From Geobacillus zalihae NBRC 101842 (GTDB lineage Bacteria; Bacillota; Bacilli; Bacillales; Anoxybacillaceae), in NCBI RefSeq assembly GCF_001544135.1, contig NZ_BCPV01000002.1:1-64000 (forward strand): DNA of 64,000 nucleotides, read 5' to 3'. Shown here one piece after another: positions 16,197 to 24,494 of this stretch (the first letter of the stretch is position 1; each line of letters opens with the position of its first letter). The notes under the pieces are model-generated. The model was not told where the DNA came from and ran no database searches. It saw only the letters and a list, made by a program, of their open reading frames with translations. Both the position numbers and the translations under genes were made by a program.

Positions 16197-16336
16197 ATAT
16201 GCTTCTTTTTCCTCCACTTCGCCGTCATTCCAATTCCAATCAAGAGGCAAATGCCCCCGACCCACCACATTTGCTCGATAAACATCGAAATCGCCAAAAA
16301 AATGAGCGCAAAACCAAGCAGTCGACGGATCGACAT
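16190..16336 (-). CDS. Small two-helix membrane protein
   Basis: A 48-residue protein (MSIRRLLGFALIFLAISMF to WRKKKHIW) with two hydrophobic segments and a basic tail. GGGGAGAG lies upstream of ATG 16336. Its end overlaps the nos start by seven bases, so it heads the unit small protein-nos-ABC ATPase. I do not recognise a function. Confidence 0.55.
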   Translation of the reverse strand: MSIRRLLGFALIFLAISMFIEQMWWVGGICLLIGIGMTAKWRKKKHIW

Positions 16337-16495
16337 GATTCTCTCCCCTTTTCCCCGCCATCGAGCGCTCTCCCATCGCGCAAAAGCAGCAGTGAACAAT
16401 GCTTGGGAGACGTCTATCCTACGGGGCAATTGAGAATGAAGCAACGCTCTCGTCCCTATTGTAACAGATGCTTCCATAAAGAGAACAGACAATTT

Positions 16496-18613
16496 TCAAT
16501 GAAACAAACCACTTTGAACAGCTTTTTCCTTCAGCACGCGCATCCACGTGCTTAACGGGCCTTTCAACACAAGCCCAGCCAAAAGGGCGGCAACGGCAAA
16601 CAAGAGAAGCCGCTTGACGTCATGCTCAACATTTTCCCATACGATCCCGCCGACTGCCTCGCGCATGACATCAATGGCGTAGGTGAACGGCAGCCAAGGG
16701 TTTAATTGCTGAAAGAACGGAGGGATCAGCTCAATCGGATACGTGCCTCCCGCTCCGGCAATTTGCAAGACAAGCAGCACAATCGCCATCGCTTTTCCGA
16801 CATTGCCGAACAAAGAAACAAGCGAAAAAACCACTGCCATAAAGACAAAGCTGCACAAAAGGCCGAACGTCATGAACCATCCCGGCTCACGGACGAAAAT
16901 ATTCGGCAAGATGAAAGCCGCTCCAGCCGTCACGACCATCGCCTGCAAAGCATTCAGCGTCCAAAAGGTCAACAACCGTCCGACATATTGTTCCCGCTCA
17001 TTCGCTTCCGAAAACGAAGAAGGATCGGTCGACAAGACGGAAACAAGCAACAAACATCCTACCCATATGGCCAGCACCGTGTAAAATGGATTCATGCCCG
17101 AACCATAGTTCGGCAGCGGGAAAAGGCGGAACGTTTTGACGTCAACCGGGTGAGCTAAAAACGCCCCTTTCGCCTGTGGATCTTGTTTCAACAAGCGAAT
17201 CAGTTCGTCGATGTCGGTTTCTCTTTTGATTTTCGATAGGAAGGCGGCCAGCTCGCGAACCTGGCGGGCAAGAAAGGGATATTGCGCCAGCGCGGTCTTT
17301 AGCGATTGTTGCGCAGCCGCTAAATCACGGTCTGTGTTTGACAACCATTGCTCTGCCTCATTTAACGCTTGATCCATGCGAAGAAGCGTTTGTTTCGCTT
17401 GTCGCACCTGTTCCCCTGTTTGATTCCATTTTGCCCGCAGCATAGGCAGCAGCCGTTGGCGATATGCTTGATCAAGTTGCTTCGCCTGTGCGTCCAATAA
17501 GGCCATTTGTTCACGCAGGTGAGTGATCTTCCCTTCGACGCCTGTTGGATGTTGTTTCACTAGCGCCGCTGTTTCTTGAATAGACGCTAGCGTCTGCTCG
17601 ATACGGCTGATGGTGCGCTGCACAGCTTGAAGCGAAGAGGAATCAATCGTCCCCTCCCATGTTCTCAACGTTCGGCGCAATTGCTGAACCAATGGGCTCG
17701 CGTCTGTTGCAGCCTGTTGGATGAGAGTCGCCCAACGCGCTTGCTTTTCCGGTGTATCGAGAGACTCTGGCGTCTGCTCTGCAAAGGAATAGAGCGCATG
17801 AACCACCATTTCCACCGGCTTTTCCCATAAGTGCGATGAAGCATTGACTTGCATGAACAACTTCTCAACGCGGCCTGTCCATTCTAAACCGCGCCGCACC
17901 GTTGCTCTGGCAGCCGGCAGAAGCTCGCGGCCTGTACGAACTAGTGATCTTGCCTCTCCCACATCGCGATCTAGGGCTTTCAATTGTCGTTGAATCGTTG
18001 GCAATTCGTTTTCCAAACGAAACACGAACGCTTCAACGCGGCGAATGGTGGGAAGCTGCTGTTCGAGCGTCACTCCCGCTTGGTGGAACAAGGAAAACAA
18101 TGCGGTATTGACCACCCTCACAAACTCATCGCTGACTCGCGCTGACAATGTACTTGCTCCGCGCTCCGTGATTTTGGGAGCGATGGCGTTCCGTTTGTCG
18201 TTTTCATAATAGTAAATAACCGCCCTTTTCGGACGTTTCTGCACTACAGTGGCTAATTTAGCCGAGAAATCAGCCGGAATGACGATCGTCGCAAAGTAGT
18301 CTCCCCTCCGAACGCCTTCCATTCCTTTTTTCCGCGTGACAAATCGCCATCCCAACTGGTGGTTGTTTTTTAAGGTCTTGACGATCTCATCGCCGGCGCG
18401 AAACCGGTGACCGGCGAGCTCCGCCCCTCGGTCTTCGTTCACGACGCCGACCGGTAAATCCTCTGTATGGGCATAAGGGTCAATCGAAGCCTCTACATTG
18501 ATCCAAGCGTAAAGCGATGGAAGAACGATCAGACCGAGAGCCAATATGGATGCGGCCCAGTTGGTCGTGAGATGTTTCAAATCGCTCATATAAATGCGCC
18601 ATGCCTGTTTCAC
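16496..18613 (-). CDS. yhgE: YhgE/Pip family membrane protein
   Basis: 705 residues: one N-terminal membrane helix (WAASILALGLIVLPSLYAWINVEA), a conserved extracellular start (VNVEASIDPYAHTEDLPVGVVNEDRG type), about 400 residues of external helical coiled coil, and five or six C-terminal helices of the ABC-2 permease type (AIWVGCLLLVSVLSTD, IVLLVLQIAGAGGTYPIELIPPFF). This is the plan of YhgE and of phage-infection protein Pip of Lactococcus, and of the EsaA group. The cellular role in Bacillus is not settled. A single-gene unit; an AAGGAAG-like site lies upstream of ATG 18613. Confidence 0.85.
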   Translation of the reverse strand: MKQAWRIYMSDLKHLTTNWAASILALGLIVLPSLYAWINVEASIDPYAHTEDLPVGVVNEDRGAELAGHRFRAGDEIVKTLKNNHQLGWRFVTRKKGMEGVRRGDYFATIVIPADFSAKLATVVQKRPKRAVIYYYENDKRNAIAPKITERGASTLSARVSDEFVRVVNTALFSLFHQAGVTLEQQLPTIRRVEAFVFRLENELPTIQRQLKALDRDVGEARSLVRTGRELLPAARATVRRGLEWTGRVEKLFMQVNASSHLWEKPVEMVVHALYSFAEQTPESLDTPEKQARWATLIQQAATDASPLVQQLRRTLRTWEGTIDSSSLQAVQRTISRIEQTLASIQETAALVKQHPTGVEGKITHLREQMALLDAQAKQLDQAYRQRLLPMLRAKWNQTGEQVRQAKQTLLRMDQALNEAEQWLSNTDRDLAAAQQSLKTALAQYPFLARQVRELAAFLSKIKRETDIDELIRLLKQDPQAKGAFLAHPVDVKTFRLFPLPNYGSGMNPFYTVLAIWVGCLLLVSVLSTDPSSFSEANEREQYVGRLLTFWTLNALQAMVVTAGAAFILPNIFVREPGWFMTFGLLCSFVFMAVVFSLVSLFGNVGKAMAIVLLVLQIAGAGGTYPIELIPPFFQQLNPWLPFTYAIDVMREAVGGIVWENVEHDVKRLLLFAVAALLAGLVLKGPLSTWMRVLKEKAVQSGLFH

Positions 18614-18700
18614 TTTGATCCGCTTCCTTTCAAGTCGATCATGCTGTTGTTAGTATGAGCGGTTCACGGAAAACTAAACCAACTTGGCCGGTCCTGTAGT

Positions 18701-19013
18701 TCATTTGCGAAAAAAAAGCCAAAGCGCCAAAAACAAACAGGCTATAGCAGCGAGGCGCGTCATGTCAAACGGAATGCGCTGTCCCCCAAATAATCCGAAG
18801 TGATCAATGATCGAGCTCATGACGAGCTGGCCGGCGATCACCGCCGCCAATGAATTGGCAACGCCGACTTTCAGAACGATCAGCACCATGACAAACACAT
18901 AAAAAGCGCCGAGAATGCCGCCCGTCAGCTGCCATTTCGGCACAGAAAACATGGCCAGCAATTCTCCTTTTCCGAAAAACAACTGCACTAAAAATAAGAC
19001 GATCGTTCCGAAT
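18701..19013 (-). pseudogene. 3' part of a YdcZ/DUF606 (DMT-like) transporter, split by a TnpB element
   Basis: 103 codons encode the last three to four helices of a small DMT-type transporter (FGTIVLFLVQLFFGKGELL, GGILGAFYVFVMVLIVLKVG, AAVIAGQLVMSSIIDHFGLFG). Removing the inserted element at 19014-20490 joins this part in frame to the 5' part at 20491-20615 and restores a protein of about 145 residues, the normal length of the family. The interrupted copy has no own start, apart from readthrough from the element. Confidence 0.85.
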
Positions 19014-20490
19014 GAACCTCCCCCACTTATCGAAGTGGGGGTTTCCTGTTTCCCCTTCGGAGGTGGATGCATGATAGGCTGGTTGGCAGCCTATCTGCAG
19101 GCAACACCTGGCACCCGTCCCGTTGGGAGCCACAGGCAACATGAGTATCCATGATACTCAAGGGCGGGAACTCGCCATCTACGACTTCATACCTAAGCAA
19201 TCCGTCGATACGTAAACGGTTTGACCGTAAATTCCAACGGGCGAATTTCGCCATAATATACTTTGGCAAATAAATTCATTGCCCCATGGATATCACGGTG
19301 TTGTTTGTATCCGCATTGACATGTATAATTTCTAGAAGAAGATGTATTCTTCTTCCCGCAAACAGGGCATGTTTGCGATGTGTAACTTTCATCTTTTTTC
19401 TCTATTTCAATGCCTTCGGCATTCAATTTGTATTTGAGATAATCAAATAGTTTTCCAAACGACCAATTGGATAATTTCTGATTGGTCTTTTTGTTTCGTT
19501 TCTTTTTCGTGTTCCGTTGCACTCCTTCGACATCCCCAATGACCACTTCTTTCACTTGGTTTTCCAAACACCAACGAACAAATTGTCTCGTGGTTTTATG
19601 CAACGCATCTTTGAGTTGCACTTCACTCTTACTTAATACGTATTGTTTCGCCCGATTGTACTTTTTCCATTGTTTGGAGCCTTTTTTGCAACGGGACATC
19701 AACTTTTGAAGTTCTTTTAATTTTTTGTTTCTCAACCGATGAATGCTTCTTATTTTTCGTCCTGTGATAATGAGGCTTTCCCCATTTTCACAAACGGCTG
19801 CGATGGTGTGAATTTCCCCTGAGTCAATAGCGACACGGTTTTGATTTTTATTCTCTTTTGGTTCTTTTCCATCTTCATACGATAAACAAAGCCACAAACC
19901 ACGGTCATAGACCAACTCGATTTCTTTCACTTGACCCTTTGGAATTTGTTCTTTATCCATTTTCACCACCAAAGGAGATTGTCTTTTTCGATTCCAAATT
20001 CCTAGCGACAGTTCCAACGTTCCGTCTTCACGCAAAACAAATCCATCTTTTGCCCATTTCGTGTTGAAGTGTTTTTTCTTTTTGTATGGATATTTGATTT
20101 TTTCCCCTTTTTTCCGTGCTTCTTTTGCCCCATCACGGGCAAAGATATATTTATGCACAACGGCTTGGATGCTTTGGCTGTGGATAGGAAAACGACCTTT
20201 TGTTGCTTTTTGCAGTTCCGTTTTGGTTATCCATTTTCCTGTTTTCAAATGATGTTCTTTTGCCAAACGAATGCATTCGTTCCAAACTTCTGCGGAGATG
20301 CGATTGCATTCAAATAGTTTTTGGATAACTTCTTTCTTTGCCCGAAAACGGGTTTTCAGCGTTCGATACATGGTTTCACCTCCTATGTTTATTGTATTCT
20401 ATTGCCATCCAAAGAAGAAAGAGAAAAACAGAAAAACCGAACGCCATTCATCCCCCACCTGTAGAGGTGGGGGACTTCTGGCTGATTTAT
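19014..20490 (-). mobile_element. IS200/IS605-family TnpB-only element (element 1)
   Basis: A 1477-bp insertion with tnpB as its only gene and no TnpA transposase. Both ends carry hairpins: CCCCCACCT/AGGTGGGGG at the left end (20452-20473) and CCCCCACTT/AAGTGGGGG at the right end (19020-19041). There is no target duplication, as usual for this family. On the minus strand the junctions read TTTTTAAC, element, ATTCGGAACG, with one base of ambiguity. The approximately 180 bases between the tnpB stop and the right end are structured and are the expected place of the guide (omega) RNA. Confidence 0.88.
19193..20371 (-). CDS. tnpB: RNA-guided nuclease TnpB (element 1)
   Basis: 392 residues with an N-terminal helical domain, the RuvC-I motif VAIDSGEIHTIAAV, a Lys-rich middle part, a RuvC-II region EVVIGDVEGV, the four-Cys zinc finger (CPVCGKKN to CQCG) and the RuvC-III motif HRDIHGAMNLF. 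TnpB uses the right end of its element as guide RNA and cuts matching DNA next to a short motif equal to the insertion target. In the second motif the usual VVEDL glutamate position reads IGDV, so the metal ligand may be Asp or the following Glu. AGGAGGTG precedes ATG 20371. Confidence 0.88.
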   Translation of the reverse strand: MYRTLKTRFRAKKEVIQKLFECNRISAEVWNECIRLAKEHHLKTGKWITKTELQKATKGRFPIHSQSIQAVVHKYIFARDGAKEARKKGEKIKYPYKKKKHFNTKWAKDGFVLREDGTLELSLGIWNRKRQSPLVVKMDKEQIPKGQVKEIELVYDRGLWLCLSYEDGKEPKENKNQNRVAIDSGEIHTIAAVCENGESLIITGRKIRSIHRLRNKKLKELQKLMSRCKKGSKQWKKYNRAKQYVLSKSEVQLKDALHKTTRQFVRWCLENQVKEVVIGDVEGVQRNTKKKRNKKTNQKLSNWSFGKLFDYLKYKLNAEGIEIEKKDESYTSQTCPVCGKKNTSSSRNYTCQCGYKQHRDIHGAMNLFAKVYYGEIRPLEFTVKPFTYRRIA

Positions 20491-20615
20491 GTTAAAAACG
20501 ACACGAACGCCCCTTCCAACATACCAATCCGCTTGCTAAGGCCGCCGTTCACTCCTGCCTGTACGGAGACAGCCATCCCGGCCGTTAGAGCGAGCAGCAT
20601 CCATACCCACTTCAT
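20491..20615 (-). pseudogene. 5' part of the split YdcZ/DUF606 transporter
   Basis: From ATG 20615, behind GGAGGGGG, 41 codons encode MKWVWMLLALTAGMAVSV and a loop QAGVNGGLSKRIG ending FVSFL, the typical first helix and Gln-Ala-Gly-Asn motif of YdcZ proteins. The frame then enters the TnpB element. Confidence 0.85.
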
Positions 20616-20861
20616 CGGCTCCCCCTCCTTTTGCCTATATACGCCTGCGGATCAGGCGGCGAGCTTTCCTTTCAGCGCACAGCCCTACGCCCTGCCGGCG
20701 CTCTTTTGTTTCTGCCGCCTCGGTATCGCTTTCACGCAAACGAAAACCATTTGATCAAGCCATCTATTTGCATCTGCCGGCTATTGCAACGGCAAAGCCA
20801 AACACGGCGTTGTCCATTTTCGGACGATCATGAAAAGCCGCCATCATGGTGCTTAGGGCGA

Positions 20862-22067
20862 TCAGCCGAGCCAAGCGCGCAGCCATCCGCCGACGAAAGA
20901 AACAAGAACAACCGCCCACGCCGGCCACTTCCAAACGGCAAGCAAAAGAAAGGCGACGAGGACAAACGCGAAATCGGCCAGCTCGTTCACCGCTTTTGTC
21001 CAAATCGGATCATACAGCGCCGCGAGCAAAATCCCGACGACAGCGGCGTTAATGCCGGCAAGCGCCGCTTGGAAGCGTGGATGACGGCGAAGCCAGTGCC
21101 AAAACGGAAACGCGCCAAGAACGAGCAAAAAGGATGGAAGAAAAATGGCTGTGGTAGCCACTAGCGCTCCCTTCCAGCCCAACGCCGCCATTCCAATATA
21201 CGAGGCAAACGTAAACAGCGGCCCAGGGACGGCTTGGGCGGCGCTGTAGCCGGCTAAAAACTGATTGGCGGTGACCCACCCTTGCGGCACCACTTCCGCC
21301 TCCAAGAGCGGCAGCACGACATGCCCGCCGCCAAACACGAGCGCCCCGGCGCGGTAAAAGCTGTCAAACAGCGCCCAAAGTGGTGAATGGATCCAAGTGC
21401 GAATGAGCGGCAGCGCAACAAGCAACACGGCAAACAATGAAAGCAACGCCAAACCGGTGGAACGACGAATGGAAGGCGGGATGCCTGCCGCAGACGAAGA
21501 AGGTGCGACGTTTTTTCGCAATCCAACAGCGCCAATGCCCCCCGCTGCGGCGATGACGGCGACTTGGCTCCACGCGCCCGGCGCAAGAAGCACGGCGGCC
21601 GCCGCTATGATGGCGACCGTTGCCTCGAGGCGGCTAGAGGCGAATTTGCGCGCCATCTCCCATACGGCTTGTGCCACGACCGCCACGGCCGCCAACAGCA
21701 AGCCGTGCATCCAGCCGGCGTCACCCCAAGAATGGTGTTGCAGCCAAACAGCAACCAGGCTGAGGGCGACCGCCGACGGCAACGTAAACCCAAGCCACGC
21801 TGCCAACGCCCCCCAGACGCCGGCGCGCATCAGTCCGATGCCGATGCCGACCTGGCTGCTTGCCGGACCAGGGAGAAATTGGCATAAAGCGACCAAATCG
21901 GCATACGTTTTCTCGTCAATCCATTTCTTTCGTTTGACGTATTCTTCGTAAAAATAGCCAAGATGGGCCACCGGTCCGCCAAATGACGTCAAGCCGAGGC
22001 GAAGCGCCGTAATTGCGACCTCCCAGACGGAACCATATCGGTCTGCTGCTTGTTTCTTTGCAGCCAT
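20862..22067 (-). CDS. chrA: Chromate transporter, CHR family (two-domain)
   Basis: 401 residues with two homologous halves, each starting with the CHR signature: LGLTSFGGPVAHLGYFYEEY with LCQFLPGPASSQVG in the first, and RAGALVFGGGHVVLPLLE with YSAAQAVPGPLFTFASYIG in the second. ChrA proteins export chromate from the cytoplasm and give resistance; some homologues serve other anions. AAAGGAG lies before ATG 22067. The gene shares a 72-base divergent promoter region with queT. No chrB or other regulator is nearby. Confidence 0.9.
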   Translation of the reverse strand: MAAKKQAADRYGSVWEVAITALRLGLTSFGGPVAHLGYFYEEYVKRKKWIDEKTYADLVALCQFLPGPASSQVGIGIGLMRAGVWGALAAWLGFTLPSAVALSLVAVWLQHHSWGDAGWMHGLLLAAVAVVAQAVWEMARKFASSRLEATVAIIAAAAVLLAPGAWSQVAVIAAAGGIGAVGLRKNVAPSSSAAGIPPSIRRSTGLALLSLFAVLLVALPLIRTWIHSPLWALFDSFYRAGALVFGGGHVVLPLLEAEVVPQGWVTANQFLAGYSAAQAVPGPLFTFASYIGMAALGWKGALVATTAIFLPSFLLVLGAFPFWHWLRRHPRFQAALAGINAAVVGILLAALYDPIWTKAVNELADFAFVLVAFLLLAVWKWPAWAVVLVSFVGGWLRAWLG

Positions 22068-22139
22068 GGATCCCGCTCCTTTCGTTCACGAGAGTGTCAT
22101 GCTACAATCATATCATCATGCACGAGAGGAGAGAATACC

Positions 22140-22643
22140 ATGAACGTTCGAACGATGGCGACAAACGGTTTGATCGCCGCCGTGTATATCGCCGTGACGG
22201 CGTTCATCCAGCCGTTTGGCTTTACGAACATTCAGTTTCGCGTCTCAGAAATGTTAAACCACCTAGTCGTATTCCGCCGAACATACGCCGTGGGCATCGT
22301 GCTCGGCGTCTTTTTGGCCAATTTGTTTTTCTCGCCGATTGTCGCGTATGATCTTGTATTCGGCGTCGGCCAGTCGGTGCTGGCGCTTCTCATCACGATT
22401 GTTTCCATGCGTTATGTCGAGAACATTTGGGCGCGTATGGCGATCAATACGTTGTCGTTTACCGTGACCATGGCCATCATCGCCTTTGAACTAAAGCTCG
22501 CGCTCGGCTTTCCGTTTTGGCTCACATGGCTGACGACGGCCATTGGCGAGTTTGTTGTCATGGCGATCGGCGCACCGATCATGTATGCGGTTGGCCGCCG
22601 CTTGGCGCCGAAGATGTTCGATTCCGCCCATCGAAGCCGTTAG
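22140..22643 (+). CDS. queT: QueT-type queuosine precursor transporter
   Basis: A 167-residue membrane protein with five or six helices and the family segments NIQFRVSEMLNHLVVF, LGVFLANLFFSPI and DLVFGVGQSVLALL of QueT, the ECF-type substrate-binding protein thought to take up a queuosine precursor. GAGAGGAGAG precedes ATG 22140. Queuosine genes are often behind preQ1 riboswitches, but the 72-base leader is too short and shows no preQ1 aptamer. Single gene; monocistronic. Confidence 0.8.
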   Translation: MNVRTMATNGLIAAVYIAVTAFIQPFGFTNIQFRVSEMLNHLVVFRRTYAVGIVLGVFLANLFFSPIVAYDLVFGVGQSVLALLITIVSMRYVENIWARMAINTLSFTVTMAIIAFELKLALGFPFWLTWLTTAIGEFVVMAIGAPIMYAVGRRLAPKMFDSAHRSR

Positions 22644-22755
22644 CAGCCCTCTTTCGCCTTAGGCAAGGGGTTCGCTTCATTCTAAAGGCGCATTCCCCGT
22701 ACGCCCACACGGGAAGTTCTTGATCAATCGTACGGGTTTTCAACATCTATTTTGA

Positions 22756-23013
22756 CTACGGCATCGAACAAACCGCCCATTCAATGATCAGCGACATCAC
22801 AGCAAGCAAGATGACTCCCGCCGTCGTCATCTTCAGCGCCCTCCGCCATCTTGGCGATAGGTACCGCCCCGTCCGAAGAACAACAAGGCCGACTGCGATT
22901 CCGCCCACCCACATGCAAAGACCCACCGGGGTGACAAGCTGACGCCAATCGCTGATCCAATAGTAGATGACGAACGTCTGGCAGGCAAGCAGGATGCACA
23001 CGATGATTCTCAT
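22756..23013 (-). CDS. Small membrane protein, three predicted helices
   Basis: 85 residues with three hydrophobic segments (IIVCILLACQTFVIYYWI, LCMWVGGIAVGLVVL, TAGVILLAVMSLIIEWAV). Its ATG at 23013 overlaps the stop of the efflux protein gene, so it is translationally coupled to it. No family recognised; the context suggests an accessory of the transporter. Confidence 0.6.
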   Translation of the reverse strand: MRIIVCILLACQTFVIYYWISDWRQLVTPVGLCMWVGGIAVGLVVLRTGRYLSPRWRRALKMTTAGVILLAVMSLIIEWAVCSMP

Positions 23014-24011
23014 CGTTCCCCCCCTATGCGTTTGAGGCGCCGATCTGTGGAAATGGGCAGCGATGAGTGTTTCACTGTTCTTGTCGATTCGAAGCTATGC
23101 CAGCAAATCCCGATGATGATGACGGCCAAGCCAACGAATGCCCATCCGTTCGGAAGCGGAGCGGACAAGAACAGCACTTCGCCGATAACGGCAAAAATCA
23201 CTTCCCCGGATTGCGTCGCTTCCACAGCGGCGAGTTTCCGTTCGTTCCCTTTTGCCCGATCGGTCGCGATAAAAAACAACGTCGTTGCGATGACCCCGGA
23301 ACTAATGGCCACGATGAACGACTGCATCATTTGCCCCGCGGACGGCGCACCTGCTGTCAGCCAGCCAATCAACGCGACAATCAGCCAAAACGGCAGGCTG
23401 GCCATCGTCATTCCCCATACGCGTTGAAACGCATCAAGGCGCCCGGCGCAATGTTCGATCATTTTCCGGTTGCCAAGCGGGTACGCAAACGCGGCCATCA
23501 GCACGGGAAAGATCCCCAACCCGATTTCTTTCCAAGTGAGGTGGCTTGCTTGCTGGAACTGGATAAGCACGACGCCGGACAAAATCAACATGGAAATCAA
23601 GAGCGCCCGCTTTTCAATCGGACGACGCACCAATACCGTTCCGTTTTTCGTTTCTCTTCGTTCTGTAAAGAGCGGGCTAAGCAGAACGCCGGCCACAATC
23701 GTGCACTGCCATGTCCCGGCCACCAGCCATCCGGGTCCGTAGGCGGCCGCGTAGGTGAGCGGCGCGTAAAACAAGCCGAACCCGACCGTCCCCCAGGTGA
23801 TCCATGTCCACGGATGGCATTTCATGTCATGCCAAACCGGACCGAGGCTGCGGCGTGCCAAAAGAATGGCAAACAACAGCGGAACCATAAAGAAAAAACG
23901 AAGCGACGAACTCCACGCCCAGCTTCCACCCGCCAGCTCCATTGAGCGGTTCAATATGAATGTAACAGCAAAGAAGAATGAGGCGGCAAGGCCGAGGGCC
24001 ATCTCGCGCAT
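23010..24011 (-). CDS. Putative multidrug resistance efflux transporter, EmrE/DMT type
   Basis: 333 residues with ten membrane helices in two repeats, opening LGLAASFFFAVTFILNRSMEL and containing ALTYAAAYGPGWLVAGTWQ and ATTLFFIATDRAKGNERKLAAVEATQSGEVIF. This is the plan of the large DMT transporters annotated as putative multidrug resistance efflux proteins in Bacilli. Substrate unknown. The gene heads a two-gene unit with the small membrane protein at 22756. Confidence 0.75.
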   Translation of the reverse strand: MREMALGLAASFFFAVTFILNRSMELAGGSWAWSSSLRFFFMVPLLFAILLARRSLGPVWHDMKCHPWTWITWGTVGFGLFYAPLTYAAAYGPGWLVAGTWQCTIVAGVLLSPLFTERRETKNGTVLVRRPIEKRALLISMLILSGVVLIQFQQASHLTWKEIGLGIFPVLMAAFAYPLGNRKMIEHCAGRLDAFQRVWGMTMASLPFWLIVALIGWLTAGAPSAGQMMQSFIVAISSGVIATTLFFIATDRAKGNERKLAAVEATQSGEVIFAVIGEVLFLSAPLPNGWAFVGLAVIIIGICWHSFESTRTVKHSSLPISTDRRLKRIGGER

Positions 24012-24356
24012 TTTTCCTTCTCCCTTCTCAATGATGTAGAGCAGTTTTATTTTATCTCATTATTTAAAATTTTTCTATTTGTTCCTTTGATTATTTAGAA
24101 CATAGTTTTATAAAAATATGTATACACCGAAACAGCAGCGCCAAAGAGGCGATCTTATCACGATGTAAGCCTCTTTTGCCTATCATTGTTCACTTGCCAA
24201 ATGCCAGCGATCGGCCTGGATCTTTGAACATTCACGGCGATATGGACTTCCCTTCTGATCCCCATCCGGAATGAACATGTCGAACGCCCACTCTTGATAA
24301 AAGGCACCCTAACAGGCGCAGCTGTCATCCGTATAATCAAAAAATATCAGAATGTG
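24012..24356. other. Intergenic region with no supported gene
   Basis: The left 110 bases are AT-rich and should hold the promoter of the leftward efflux gene. A weak hairpin (AAAGAGGC with GCCTCTTT, 24143-24176) ends in TTTTG. A 60-codon open frame at 24158-24340 on the minus strand has no recognisable family and no ribosome binding site; I do not call it. Confidence 0.4.
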
Positions 24357-24402
24357 AAAAGGCTGTCTGGAAAAAGTCGAGCGATGACTTTTTCCGACAG
24401 CC
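24357..24402 (-). terminator. Terminator of the long catabolic operon
   Basis: A 17-bp stem with one mismatch (24361-24378 with 24386-24402) is followed on the minus strand by TTTTCACATT. It lies about 90 bases after the stop of the livK-like gene. Confidence 0.75.
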
Positions 24403-24494
24403 TGTCGAGGGTGTTGTCTCCTTCGAGACGCTATGCATGGCAAACGTGCTGATGAAAGGGCTTCTTCGTTTGTCGGTCTTGCATGGCGGACGGA

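Noticed and set aside
22068-22139. Possible preQ1 riboswitch before queT
   Set aside because: The leader is only 72 bases, shared with the divergent chrA gene, and no preQ1 aptamer pseudoknot can be drawn.
24158-24340. 60-codon minus-strand frame in the gap before the catabolic operon terminator
   Set aside because: It has a transposase-like basic composition, but no motif or start signal supports it.
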